From: an uncultured Oscillospiraceae bacterium
GTDB lineage: Bacteria > Bacillota > Clostridia > Oscillospirales > Oscillospiraceae
DNA length: 24,058 nucleotides
NCBI GenBank assembly: GCA_910579595.1
Contig: CAJTVM010000044.1
Coordinates: 1-24,058 of the forward strand
Direction: 5' to 3'
Under the pieces are notes generated by a model that did no database searches, was not told the DNA's origin, and was given only the letters and a program-made list of their open reading frames with translations. Shown in pieces: positions 6,317-13,354 of the stretch; within the stretch, counting starts at the first letter, position 1; every line of letters begins with the position of its first letter. The translations under genes and the position numbers were made by a program.

Positions 6317-8359
6317 ATGGCAGTGATAAAACAATTAGACCCCCATGTGGCGGATTTGATCGCCGCCGGCGAGGTGGTGGAGCGCCCCGCCAGCGTGGTG
6401 AAGGAGCTGCTGGAAAACGCCATCGACGCCGGGGCCGGTGCCGTCACCGTGGAAATTGCCCACGGCGGGATGTCCCTGATCCGCATCACCGACGATGGCT
6501 GCGGCATCCCCGCCAGGCAGGCCCCCACCGCCTTCCTCCGCCACGCCACCTCCAAAATCGCCGATGAGCACGATTTGGAGGCCATCGGCACCCTGGGCTT
6601 CCGGGGGGAGGCGCTGGCGGCGATTTCCGCCGTCTCCCGGGTGGAGCTGCTCACCCGCACGGATGAGGAAACCCTGGGCACGTCCCTTTCCGTGGTGGCG
6701 GGGGAGGTGGTGAGCCAGGAGGAGGCGGGCTGTCCCAAGGGTACGGCAATGGCGGTGCGGGATCTGTTTTTCAACACCCCCGCCCGGCTGAAGTTCATGA
6801 AGAAGGACGCCGCCGAGGGGGCGGCGGTCTTTGCCGTGGTCCAGCGCACCGCCCTGTCCCACCCGGAGCTGAGCGTGAAGTTCATCCGGGACGGGAAGCA
6901 GGAGCTGCTCACCCCTGGCGACGGGCAGTTGAAAAGCGCGGTGTACGCCGTGATGGGCCGGGACATCGCCCTGGGCTTCCTGCCTGTCAAGGGCAGCGGC
7001 GAGGGCATGGGCGCGGAGGGCTTCACCTCCCTGCCCACCTGCTGCCGGGGGAGCCGGGGCTACCAACACTTTTTCGTCAACGGGCGGTACGTAAAAAGCC
7101 GCGTTATGATGGCGGCGGTGGAGGAGGCATACAAAAACCAGAAGATGGTGGGCAAATTCCCCGGCTGCGTGATTCACCTGACCGTGAAACCCGGCGAAGT
7201 GGACGTGAACGTCCACCCCACCAAAACCGAAGTGAAATTCCAGCGGGAGCAGCAGGTGTTCTCCACCGTGTACGGCGCGGTGCTCGCCGCCCTGGATCGG
7301 GATCACACCCGCCCCCAGGCGGTGATGCCGGGGGTGAAACCGGCGGACACGGTAACGCCCAACCAGACCAGCTTATCCCTGAACGACGGGGCAAAACAGC
7401 TGACGGGGGCGCGGTTCATGCCCGCCTCCCGGTTCAAGCCTGTGCCCCAGGCCGCCCCAAAGCCCGCGCGGACGTCCCCCGCCGTTCCCGCGCCGGCGGA
7501 GAAAACGCCGCCCGTCACTGAGCCGGCGGAGGAGGCGCGCCCCGCGCCGCCCCCTCCGCGGCCGCAGAAAAAATCCCCCTTCCAATGGGTGGAGCCTCTG
7601 CCGGACAAGGAACCGCCCATCCAGAAACAGGCGGAGGAACCCGCGCCCGTCATTGGGAAAAAAACCGCCCCCCAGCGAACGGAGGAAGCTCCCGCCGTAC
7701 CGGCACAGCCTCCCAAGGAAGCCCTCGCCCCCAAGGCCAGCGAACCGCAAGAGGTACAGCCCCCCACCCCCGAACCCGATCCCATCCCCCAGGAGGAGCC
7801 GTGGATCATCCGGGGGGAGCTGTTCCGCACCTATGTAATGGTAGAGCAGGGGGAGAAGGTGCTGCTTATCGACAAGCACGCCGCCCACGAGCGGGCCAAC
7901 TTCGACCGTCTCAAGGGGTCGGACTACCAGCCCATGGTGCAGGAGCTGCTTTCCCCCGTCACCCTTACCCTGCCGCCGGAGGAGCGGGCGCTGCTGCTGG
8001 ATCAGACGGATCTGCTGGCCCGGTTCGGCTTCGAGGTGGAGGAATTCGGCTCCAACGCCCTGGCGGTGCGGGCCGCGCCGGACTATTTGGAGACGGGGGA
8101 CATCGAACCCGCCCTGGCGGAGCTGGCCCGCCGCCTGCGGCTGACGGGCGCCGCCGACCCGGACGGAGCCCGGGATGAGCTGCTGCACACCATGGCCTGC
8201 AAGGCGGCCATCAAGGGCGGCTGGCGCAGCGGCGCGGAGGAATTAGAGGAAGCGGCCCGGCTGGTGATGAGCGGGGAAGTGAAGTACTGCCCCCATGGCA
8301 GGCCGGTGGCCATCGAGATGACCAAAAAGCAGCTGGAAAAGCAGTTTAAGCGCATATGA
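6317..8359 (+). CDS. mutL: DNA mismatch repair protein MutL
   Basis: A 680-residue protein. The GHKL ATPase domain has ENAIDAGA (33-40), DDGCGI (59-64), ATSKI (77-81), GFRGEAL (94-100) and FFNTPARLKFM. The linker from ~335 to 490 is Pro/Ala/Glu-rich and probably disordered. The C-terminal dimerisation/endonuclease domain has DKHAAHERANFD (519-530), ACK (627-629) and CPHGRP (658-663), so this is the endonuclease type expected in bacteria lacking MutH. The metal motif DQHA-x2-E-x4-E reads K for Q and D for the last E. RBS GAGG lies within the end of dtd. mutS is not adjacent; a uridine-kinase-like gene follows in 24 bp. Confidence 0.96.
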   Translation: MAVIKQLDPHVADLIAAGEVVERPASVVKELLENAIDAGAGAVTVEIAHGGMSLIRITDDGCGIPARQAPTAFLRHATSKIADEHDLEAIGTLGFRGEALAAISAVSRVELLTRTDEETLGTSLSVVAGEVVSQEEAGCPKGTAMAVRDLFFNTPARLKFMKKDAAEGAAVFAVVQRTALSHPELSVKFIRDGKQELLTPGDGQLKSAVYAVMGRDIALGFLPVKGSGEGMGAEGFTSLPTCCRGSRGYQHFFVNGRYVKSRVMMAAVEEAYKNQKMVGKFPGCVIHLTVKPGEVDVNVHPTKTEVKFQREQQVFSTVYGAVLAALDRDHTRPQAVMPGVKPADTVTPNQTSLSLNDGAKQLTGARFMPASRFKPVPQAAPKPARTSPAVPAPAEKTPPVTEPAEEARPAPPPPRPQKKSPFQWVEPLPDKEPPIQKQAEEPAPVIGKKTAPQRTEEAPAVPAQPPKEALAPKASEPQEVQPPTPEPDPIPQEEPWIIRGELFRTYVMVEQGEKVLLIDKHAAHERANFDRLKGSDYQPMVQELLSPVTLTLPPEERALLLDQTDLLARFGFEVEEFGSNALAVRAAPDYLETGDIEPALAELARRLRLTGAADPDGARDELLHTMACKAAIKGGWRSGAEELEEAARLVMSGEVKYCPHGRPVAIEMTKKQLEKQFKRI

Positions 8360-8383
8360 CGGAAACAGTAAGGAGGCTCTGCC

Positions 8384-9304
8384 ATGGCGTACAGGCTGAG
8401 CGAGATCAACGCCGCCGCGCGGCGGGATCCGGTGGGGTTTATGGAGGAGTGCGACCGGGACTACCAGGGGAAAATCGCCCGCGCCGCCGATAAAATCTGC
8501 GAGAACATGAAGAAAAGCCCGGTGGTGCTGCTGTCCGGCCCGTCCGGGTCAGGCAAGACCACCACGGCGGAAAAGCTCGGGGCGGAGCTGGAGCGCCGGG
8601 GGGTGCGCACCCATCCCGTGTCCATGGACGACTACTTCATGCGTCCCGATACAGGCAGCGTCCCCCGCACCCCCGACGGGGCGGTGGACTATGAGTCCCC
8701 GGAGCTGATGGACCTAAAGCTGCTGGACGAACACTTCGCCAAACTCACCCGGGGGGAGTGGATCCTGGTGCCCAAGTTCGAGTTCCCCCGGCAGATGCGC
8801 AACGACAGCCGGGGCAGGCCGCTGAAGCTGGGCCGCGACGAGGTGGCCATTTTCGAGGGCATCCACGCTTTGAACACCAGCCTCACCAGCCGGCACCCCG
8901 ACGCTACCCGGCTGTATATTTCCGCCCGGAGCGACATTGTGGACGATGATGGAAGCGTTGTGTTCAAGCGCACCTGGCTGCGCCTTACCCGGCGGGCGGT
9001 GCGGGACTACAACTTCCGGGGCACTGACGTGTGCGGTACCCTGGAGATGTGGGCCAACGTGCGCCGGGGGGAGAAGCTGTACATCTCCCCCTACCGGGAC
9101 ACCGCCCACATCAAATTCGACACCGCCCTGGCCTACGAGGTTTCGGTGATGGCCAGCTACGCCAAACCCATCATGGCGGCGGTGCCGGAGGAAAACCGGC
9201 GGCGGCACGAACTGCTGGAGCTGGTGCGGGCCTTTGAGCGGTTTGAGCCCATCGACCCCAGGACGGTCCCGCCCGGATCACTGCTCCACGAGTTTATCGG
9301 GTAA
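8384..9304 (+). CDS. Uridine kinase-like nucleoside kinase
   Basis: A 306-residue P-loop kinase of the phosphoribulokinase/uridine kinase family. Walker A GPSGSGKT is at 52-59, a substrate-binding MDDYF at 81-85, and AIFEGIHALN corresponds to the Walker B/substrate region. It is longer than classical Udk (~210 residues), with an extra ~45-residue N-terminus, as in Clostridia proteins annotated as nucleoside kinase. The likely reaction is ATP-dependent phosphorylation of uridine/cytidine, inferred from family. AAGGAGG lies ahead of the ATG. It is the last gene of the dtd-mutL unit. Confidence 0.82.
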   Translation: MAYRLSEINAAARRDPVGFMEECDRDYQGKIARAADKICENMKKSPVVLLSGPSGSGKTTTAEKLGAELERRGVRTHPVSMDDYFMRPDTGSVPRTPDGAVDYESPELMDLKLLDEHFAKLTRGEWILVPKFEFPRQMRNDSRGRPLKLGRDEVAIFEGIHALNTSLTSRHPDATRLYISARSDIVDDDGSVVFKRTWLRLTRRAVRDYNFRGTDVCGTLEMWANVRRGEKLYISPYRDTAHIKFDTALAYEVSVMASYAKPIMAAVPEENRRRHELLELVRAFERFEPIDPRTVPPGSLLHEFIG

Positions 9305-9306
9305 GC

Positions 9307-9341
9307 AAAAAAGCCCCCTCCCCCTGCTGCGGGGGAGGGGG
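9307..9341 (-). terminator. Terminator between convergent uridine-kinase-like and dnaC-like genes
   Basis: A perfect 11-bp stem CCCCCTCCCCC (9314-9324) with GGGGGAGGGGG (9331-9341), loop of 6 nt. On the minus strand it is followed by six T, making it a strong terminator for the dnaD-dnaC pair. The plus-strand tail is weaker but the stem may serve both. Confidence 0.85.
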
Positions 9342-9349
9342 TTATCATG

Positions 9350-10345
9350 TTACCGCAGCCTTAAATCCTCCCCGTAGAAGGTGAGCTCCCGGTACAGCCC
9401 CCCGATCCGGGAGGTGATCTGGGGGGAGTACCGCTGGGCGATGTGCTCCATGGATAGGTTGGTGGAGATGATGGTGTGCCGTCCGGACTGGAGGCGGCTG
9501 TTCACCACCTCGTACAGGGAGGTCTGGGCCAGGGGGGAGGTCAGCTCACTGCCCAAATCGTCCAGAATGAGCAGGTCGCAGCCCAGGTAGCGCCGGGTTT
9601 CGTCCCGTGCCTGGCGTCCTTCCCCGGCGTCCCGGCTGAAACGCCGGGTCTCAAAGGAGGCGAACAGGCTGATGGCGGTGTCGTACACCACGGAATACCC
9701 CCGGTGGGACACCTCCCGGGCGATGCAGCCGGACAAAAACGTCTTGCCCAGCCCGGTGCCCCCGGAAAACAGAAGGTTTTTCAGCGGGTAATCGGGGAAG
9801 CGCTGGGCGTATCCCTGGCATACCTGGATGATCCGTTTCATGTTGTCCCGGGGCGGGCGCTGCCCCTGCCAGGGCGCGTCGCTGTATACGTCCAGCCGCA
9901 GCTTTTCAAAATCCTGCTCATCGGTGAGGTTGAGCAGGGCGGTGAGGGACCGCAGCTGCTCCTGAGCGCACAGCTCTTTCAGGCAGGCGCACATCCGCCC
10001 ATCCGCCCAGCCTGTGTCCCCGCATCTGGGGCAGGCGGGGGCGCCGTCCAGGGCGTCGTACGCGTACCCCAGCCCCGCCAGCAGCGCGGCGCGCTCCGCT
10101 TGCAGCGCCTCGTTCCGGGTGCGGATGGCGGCAATCTCCGGGCCATCCGCCGCCACCGGCCTCTGCCCCGCGGCCAGCAGGGCCAGATCCGCCATGGTGC
10201 CCCGCAGAGCGGCGTCAAGCTCCCGCAGCCGGGGGGCCTGGGCGTACAGCGCCCGCTCCAAATCGTACCGGCGGCGCTCCCTGGCCTCCTTCCGGCGGTC
10301 CAGACGGGCCAGGGCCGTGCGCATCACATTGGGCTCGTAGGACAT
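9350..10345 (-). CDS. DnaC/DnaI-type replicative helicase loader (AAA+ ATPase)
   Basis: A 331-residue protein. The N-terminus (~1-95) is a charged helical region, probably coiled coil, that in relatives contacts the helicase. A small zinc site follows (C105, C108, C119, C121), then the AAA+ domain with Walker A GGTGLGKT (195-202), Walker B LLILDD (258-263) and sensor-1 ISTN. This plan is that of DnaI/DnaC loaders that place DnaB-type helicase on DNA. It starts 1 bp after the stop of the DnaD-like gene, so the pair works together in primosome assembly. It might alternatively be called an IstB-like ATPase, but no transposase is nearby and the zinc-finger N-terminus favours a loader. Confidence 0.9.
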   Translation of the reverse strand: MSYEPNVMRTALARLDRRKEARERRRYDLERALYAQAPRLRELDAALRGTMADLALLAAGQRPVAADGPEIAAIRTRNEALQAERAALLAGLGYAYDALDGAPACPRCGDTGWADGRMCACLKELCAQEQLRSLTALLNLTDEQDFEKLRLDVYSDAPWQGQRPPRDNMKRIIQVCQGYAQRFPDYPLKNLLFSGGTGLGKTFLSGCIAREVSHRGYSVVYDTAISLFASFETRRFSRDAGEGRQARDETRRYLGCDLLILDDLGSELTSPLAQTSLYEVVNSRLQSGRHTIISTNLSMEHIAQRYSPQITSRIGGLYRELTFYGEDLRLR

Positions 10346-10346
10346 A

Positions 10347-11318
10347 TTATCCGCCGCCTTTCCGCTGTTCCGCTAAAAATTGATCCAGCCAGTCGTTGTT
10401 TTTCTGAATCCTGTCCTGGGTGGGCTGGAAGTCCTTGGGCAGGGCCGGGGCCGGACCTCCGGGCTTGGCCCGCTGGGGGGGCCTGTCCCCGGCCTCCACC
10501 TGCTGGGGCGTCTTGTAGCCCGCCGCGTGCCAGGATTGCAGGATTTTGTTGGCATAGGGCCAGTTCATGGCCCCCTTTTTGAACACAGTGCGCTCGTAGG
10601 CCATGCGGATCAGCTCATCGCTCACCCCCATGTCCACCCAGGCGGCGATGTACTCCCGCTCCCGTTCCACGGCGGGGCGGCGCTCCGCCACCCCTACCGC
10701 GGACAGCACCGCCCATTCCCGGCCGTCCACCGCCTCCTGACGGCGCAGGTAGTCCTCCGCCCGCTCCAAGGTATCAATGCCCAGCCGCTTCCAGCGGAAT
10801 GCCTCCTTTTGGATCTGGGGCATCCGGGGGCAGGCGGCGGGGTTGTTTTTTTGCCGCCGCTCCCGCCGCACCACAAAGCCGGTGAGCAGGAGGATCACCT
10901 CGGTGGGGAAGCCTAAGTAGTCGTAGATGGTGTAGAGGCACTTCAAGTCGTTGTCGGTGAACACCCGGCCCAGCATCCCCTCCAGCTCCCGGTACAGCCC
11001 CCGGAACACCGGCTCCCCCTCCATGGCGGAGGCGATCTCGGTGCGGCTGTACTCGGGCAGGCGGGCGTCCTGCCTGGGGGCCGGAGCGGGGGCGCTGGAC
11101 GGGGGCGTGGCCAGCCCCAGCGCCGCCAGCCGCTCCCAGGCGGGGCGCAGGCGGGCGTCCTGCCAGCGCAGGCGGGCGGCGGCTTTGCCGGCGTCCCCGC
11201 CGCACTCCAGCAGGGCCAGGTAGAGCAGCGCCCCGTCGCCGTCGCCGGACTCCACCAGCAGCCGCGCGGCCTGGGCGGACATGGACAATATTTCATTTGG
11301 CAGCAGCAGTGCGGACAT
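10347..11318 (-). CDS. DnaD domain primosome protein
   Basis: A 323-residue protein. ATG at 11318 is chosen because GGAGGG sits 8 nt upstream; the frame extends further up but through an A/T-rich non-coding palindrome. The N-terminus is winged-helix-like, a Pro/Ala linker follows near 75-90, and two DnaB_2/DnaD repeats lie around 105-170 and 205-275. The second ends in the family signature YERTVFKKGAMNWPYANKILQSW. DnaD proteins remodel origin DNA and recruit the helicase loader, which here is the next gene. The C-terminal ~45 residues are Pro/Gln-rich. Confidence 0.9.
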   Translation of the reverse strand: MSALLLPNEILSMSAQAARLLVESGDGDGALLYLALLECGGDAGKAAARLRWQDARLRPAWERLAALGLATPPSSAPAPAPRQDARLPEYSRTEIASAMEGEPVFRGLYRELEGMLGRVFTDNDLKCLYTIYDYLGFPTEVILLLTGFVVRRERRQKNNPAACPRMPQIQKEAFRWKRLGIDTLERAEDYLRRQEAVDGREWAVLSAVGVAERRPAVEREREYIAAWVDMGVSDELIRMAYERTVFKKGAMNWPYANKILQSWHAAGYKTPQQVEAGDRPPQRAKPGGPAPALPKDFQPTQDRIQKNNDWLDQFLAEQRKGGG

Positions 11319-11406
11319 AGGCGCGTCCCTCCTTTCGATTGCCTCCGGCGGTTTCGGCTGTGAATACAGGTTCTTATTTAGAAAAAGGTTAAAGTTTTTC
11401 TTTTTG

Positions 11407-11438
11407 CTTCTTTTTCTTTCTACAGAAAGAAAAAGAAG
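11407..11438. repeat. Perfect 14-bp A/T-rich palindrome
   Basis: Left arm CTTCTTTTTCTTTC (11407-11420), loop TACA, right arm 11425-11438 its exact complement. It lies in the leader region upstream of the DnaD-like gene. There is no terminator-like GC stem. It may be an intergenic repeat or a site for cruciform extrusion. Confidence 0.85.
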
Positions 11439-11487
11439 GCCCTTCGGCCCTCTGTTTCGCCGGATCCCTATTCTACCTGATTCCGAC

Positions 11488-11525
11488 AAAAAAATCAACA
11501 GCCCAGCCGAAGCCGGCGGGGCTGT
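11488..11525 (-). terminator. Terminator of the XRE/DUF3169 operon
   Basis: On the minus strand, a stem with outer arms ACAGCCC and GGGCTGT (11498-11504 and 11519-11525) and an inner GCCGGCTTCGGCT loop region is followed by TGA and a run of seven T (11488-11494). It lies downstream of the MITE-like element, so the operon transcript would run through that element. Confidence 0.75.
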
Positions 11526-11538
11526 CGATTTGCAGTCC

Positions 11539-11706
11539 TTAAGGAAGCCCTGATTAAATGCACCTGCGGCGCTTCGAGGGTATTTTTCACCACAACTTCG
11601 TTGTAATTTCTTGAAATAAACACAATTATTCCTGCGAAATCTCGCCTCATTGTGGCGAAAAATCCCTCGTAAATCGCTCTTGCCGATTTAATCAGTCCTT
11701 CCTTAA
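11539..11706. mobile_element. 168-bp MITE-like inverted-repeat element
   Basis: Terminal inverted repeats of 21 bp (11539-11559 and 11686-11706) match at 19 positions; both start TTAAGGAAG and end CTGATTAAAT. A second, inner inverted repeat (11575-11595 against 11650-11669) shares CGAGGG, TTTTTC and CCACAA, so the whole element folds into one long imperfect hairpin. It is A/T-rich against a GC-rich background and has no coding capacity. The outer TTAA on both sides could be target duplication or part of the repeats. Its right end contains the TAA stop of the zinc-ribbon gene. The family is not recognised. Confidence 0.75.
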
Positions 11707-11903
11707 TTTATCAGCTTGGACACGTCTTCCAGATAGATGGACACCTCGCCGCACGCGGGGCAGACGGCCACCTTGGGCCTGCCGATGCGCCCACTGAAAA
11801 TTTTGCCCTCCTGGGTGGACAGCACCACGCCGTAGCCCGCGCCCTCCACCTTCACCGTGCAGCCCTCCTGCATCTGTGTGCCGCAGCGGATACACTTCCT
11901 CAT
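11703..11903 (-). CDS. Small zinc-ribbon protein
   Basis: A 66-residue protein. ATG at 11903 follows AAGGAGGTGA; an in-frame GTG inside that RBS is rejected as start. Two CxxC pairs (CIRCG near the N-terminus and CPACG near the C-terminus) should bind one zinc. The middle is a short beta-rich domain. It resembles small nucleic-acid-binding or uncharacterised zinc-ribbon proteins found beside membrane genes in Clostridia. It lies 15 bp after the DUF3169 gene, last in the operon. Its stop codon lies in the end of the MITE-like element. Confidence 0.82.
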   Translation of the reverse strand: MRKCIRCGTQMQEGCTVKVEGAGYGVVLSTQEGKIFSGRIGRPKVAVCPACGEVSIYLEDVSKLIN

Positions 11904-11918
11904 GATTTTCACCTCCTT

Positions 11919-12725
11919 TCAATATACCGATGGCGAACTGGGCTTGCCCAGTTTGAGGCACGCGTATGCGTACGCCGACTGCCCCACGCCCCACACGATG
12001 CACACCGCCGCCGCGGGCAGGAAGCCCCAGCTGAAGAACATCCCGCCCAGGGCGAACACCACCCACAGCGCCATACAGGCGGTTGTCATGGCCCGGTAAG
12101 CCTGGAAGGCGCATTGGCCGATGAGGATGCGCTCGGCCTCGTCGCAGCTCCCATACCACTTTTTCTGGAACTTGGTGTCGTACACTGAGCCCTGCTTTTC
12201 CGGGTAGAGCCGCTTGGTCAGGTCCACCAGCTTCTGCTGGAGGACCACAGGCGCGAGCAGGTCTACCAGGAAGCCCGCCAGCCCGCCGAAAAACATGGGG
12301 GCCGGCATCATTCGGGGCGTCCCCGCGTTGCCCACAAACCCGGCAAACAGCGCGGACAGCAGAAAGAACGCCAGCACGGTGCACAGGCCGGTGATCCACA
12401 TACACATGGACAGCTTGCCCTCCACCTCGCCGCTGACCGCTTCGTCCTCCCCGTCCCAGGCGGCAAGCCGCTTTTTCGCGCTGAAATAGATGGGCAGACA
12501 GACGGCGAATTCGATCACCGGCAGGGCGATGAGCAGCCACGCCGCCACATGGTTGGTGAAGAACAGAGCCGCCGCATCCAGCGCGGCCTGGAAGTTCTCC
12601 AGGCTCAACGACACCAGGGCAATGCCCAAGATGCCGCCAAGCACCAGACTGCACACCACTACCAGGATAAATCTGGGCAGGGCCTTTTTATTTTCCTGCT
12701 TTGCCGCGTCATTATTGTTTTTCAT
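11919..12725 (-). CDS. DUF3169 family membrane protein
   Basis: A 268-residue protein with six predicted membrane helices at about 18-39, 61-81, 108-131, 141-160, 213-232 and 236-256, and a soluble loop with LYPEKQGSVYDTKFQKKWYGSCDEAERILIG-type sequence (residues ~170-205) typical of DUF3169. It overlaps the upstream XRE gene by 14 bp; GGAGGAG lies before its ATG. DUF3169 genes commonly follow small XRE regulators in Firmicutes. The biochemical role is unknown. Confidence 0.85.
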   Translation of the reverse strand: MKNNNDAAKQENKKALPRFILVVVCSLVLGGILGIALVSLSLENFQAALDAAALFFTNHVAAWLLIALPVIEFAVCLPIYFSAKKRLAAWDGEDEAVSGEVEGKLSMCMWITGLCTVLAFFLLSALFAGFVGNAGTPRMMPAPMFFGGLAGFLVDLLAPVVLQQKLVDLTKRLYPEKQGSVYDTKFQKKWYGSCDEAERILIGQCAFQAYRAMTTACMALWVVFALGGMFFSWGFLPAAAVCIVWGVGQSAYAYACLKLGKPSSPSVY

Positions 12726-12930
12726 GGTTCTCCTCCTCCAGACTGAAAATGTCCTCCACCGCCACCCCGCAGATTTTCGCCAGGGTGAGGGCCAGCGTCA
12801 CCGACGGCGAGTAGTCCCCCCGTTCGATGAGGCTGATGGTCTGCCGGGACACCCCGGCCAGCCGCCCCAGCTCCTGCTGGTTCACCCCCAGGGCGGCGCG
12901 GCGCTCCTTCAAACGGTTTTTCAGCCCCAT
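12712..12930 (-). CDS. XRE family helix-turn-helix regulator
   Basis: A 72-residue, single-domain Cro/cI-type HTH. It reads LKERRAALGVNQQELGRLAG, then VSRQTISLIERGDYSPS (recognition helix and turn), then the VTLALTLAKICGVAVEDIF closing helices. The short YozG/YgzD-like form lacks a sensor domain. It overlaps the DUF3169 gene and follows a small membrane protein. Two identical 15-bp palindromes at the operon's 5' end are the likely autoregulatory operators (inferred). Confidence 0.93.
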   Translation of the reverse strand: MGLKNRLKERRAALGVNQQELGRLAGVSRQTISLIERGDYSPSVTLALTLAKICGVAVEDIFSLEEENHEKQ

Positions 12931-12945
12931 GCCGCACCTCTCCTT

Positions 12946-13131
12946 CTACGCTTCCGCACCGCCCTCGGCGGCGATGCTGTCCCAAAGCCGCCGGATCCGG
13001 CCCTTTTCCCCGTTCATGCGGGCGTGGGCCTCCTGGATGCCGCTGCGCACCGCCCACTTCACCACAAAATACAGCGCGGCCAGTACGATCAGCGCCGTGC
13101 CCCCGCCGATACCCAGTTCATTCCAGATCAT
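12946..13131 (-). CDS. Small single-pass membrane protein, operon leader
   Basis: A 61-residue protein with an N-terminal hydrophobic segment (about residues 8-28, GGGTALIVLAALYFVVKWAV) followed by a charged helical tail. AGGAGGA sits 8 nt before the ATG. It is the first gene of the XRE-DUF3169 operon, 15 bp ahead of the regulator. No named family is recognised; it may work with the DUF3169 protein in the membrane or modulate the regulator. Confidence 0.75.
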   Translation of the reverse strand: MIWNELGIGGGTALIVLAALYFVVKWAVRSGIQEAHARMNGEKGRIRRLWDSIAAEGGAEA

Positions 13132-13156
13132 GGCACATTCCTCCTGACAGTTTTCT

Positions 13157-13192
13157 TTGTCGTTTTGACAATCCTCCTTGTCGTTTTGACAA
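13157..13192. promoter_or_regulatory. Twin operators of the XRE operon
   Basis: The palindrome TTGTCGTTTTGACAA occurs identically at 13157-13171 and 13178-13192, 21 bp apart (two helical turns). They lie ~11-46 bp below the predicted transcription start, so binding would block elongation or promoter clearance. Assignment to the operon's XRE protein is inferred. Confidence 0.75.
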
Positions 13193-13209
13193 CTTTGTTT
13201 GTCATCAAA

Positions 13210-13238
13210 AGGATAGCACAGTCCCGCCGTCCTGTCAA
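13210..13238 (-). promoter_or_regulatory. Promoter of the XRE-DUF3169 operon
   Basis: On the minus strand, -35 TTGACA (13233-13238), exactly 17 nt, -10 TATCCT (13210-13215). Transcription should start near 13203, just upstream of the twin palindromes. Confidence 0.8.
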
Positions 13239-13283
13239 GAGTTTTTCATAGATTTTTCAAAAGTGTAAAATTTTTCTCGGGGC

Positions 13284-13312
13284 TTGTCAAAAGGAGCCGG
13301 TTTATGTAAAAT
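13284..13312 (+). promoter_or_regulatory. Promoter of the SLH-GH25 lysozyme gene
   Basis: -35 TTGTCA (13284-13289), 17-nt spacer, -10 TAAAAT (13307-13312); the start codon is at 13355. It is divergent from the XRE operon promoter, ~45 bp away. Confidence 0.7.
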
Positions 13313-13354
13313 AAAAGAACGACACTGAAAACCTCGATGAGAAAAGGAGCCCTC

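Noticed and set aside
9350..10345. IstB-like transposition helper ATPase
   Set aside because: No istA-like transposase nearby; the zinc-finger N-terminus and coupling to a DnaD gene fit a helicase loader.
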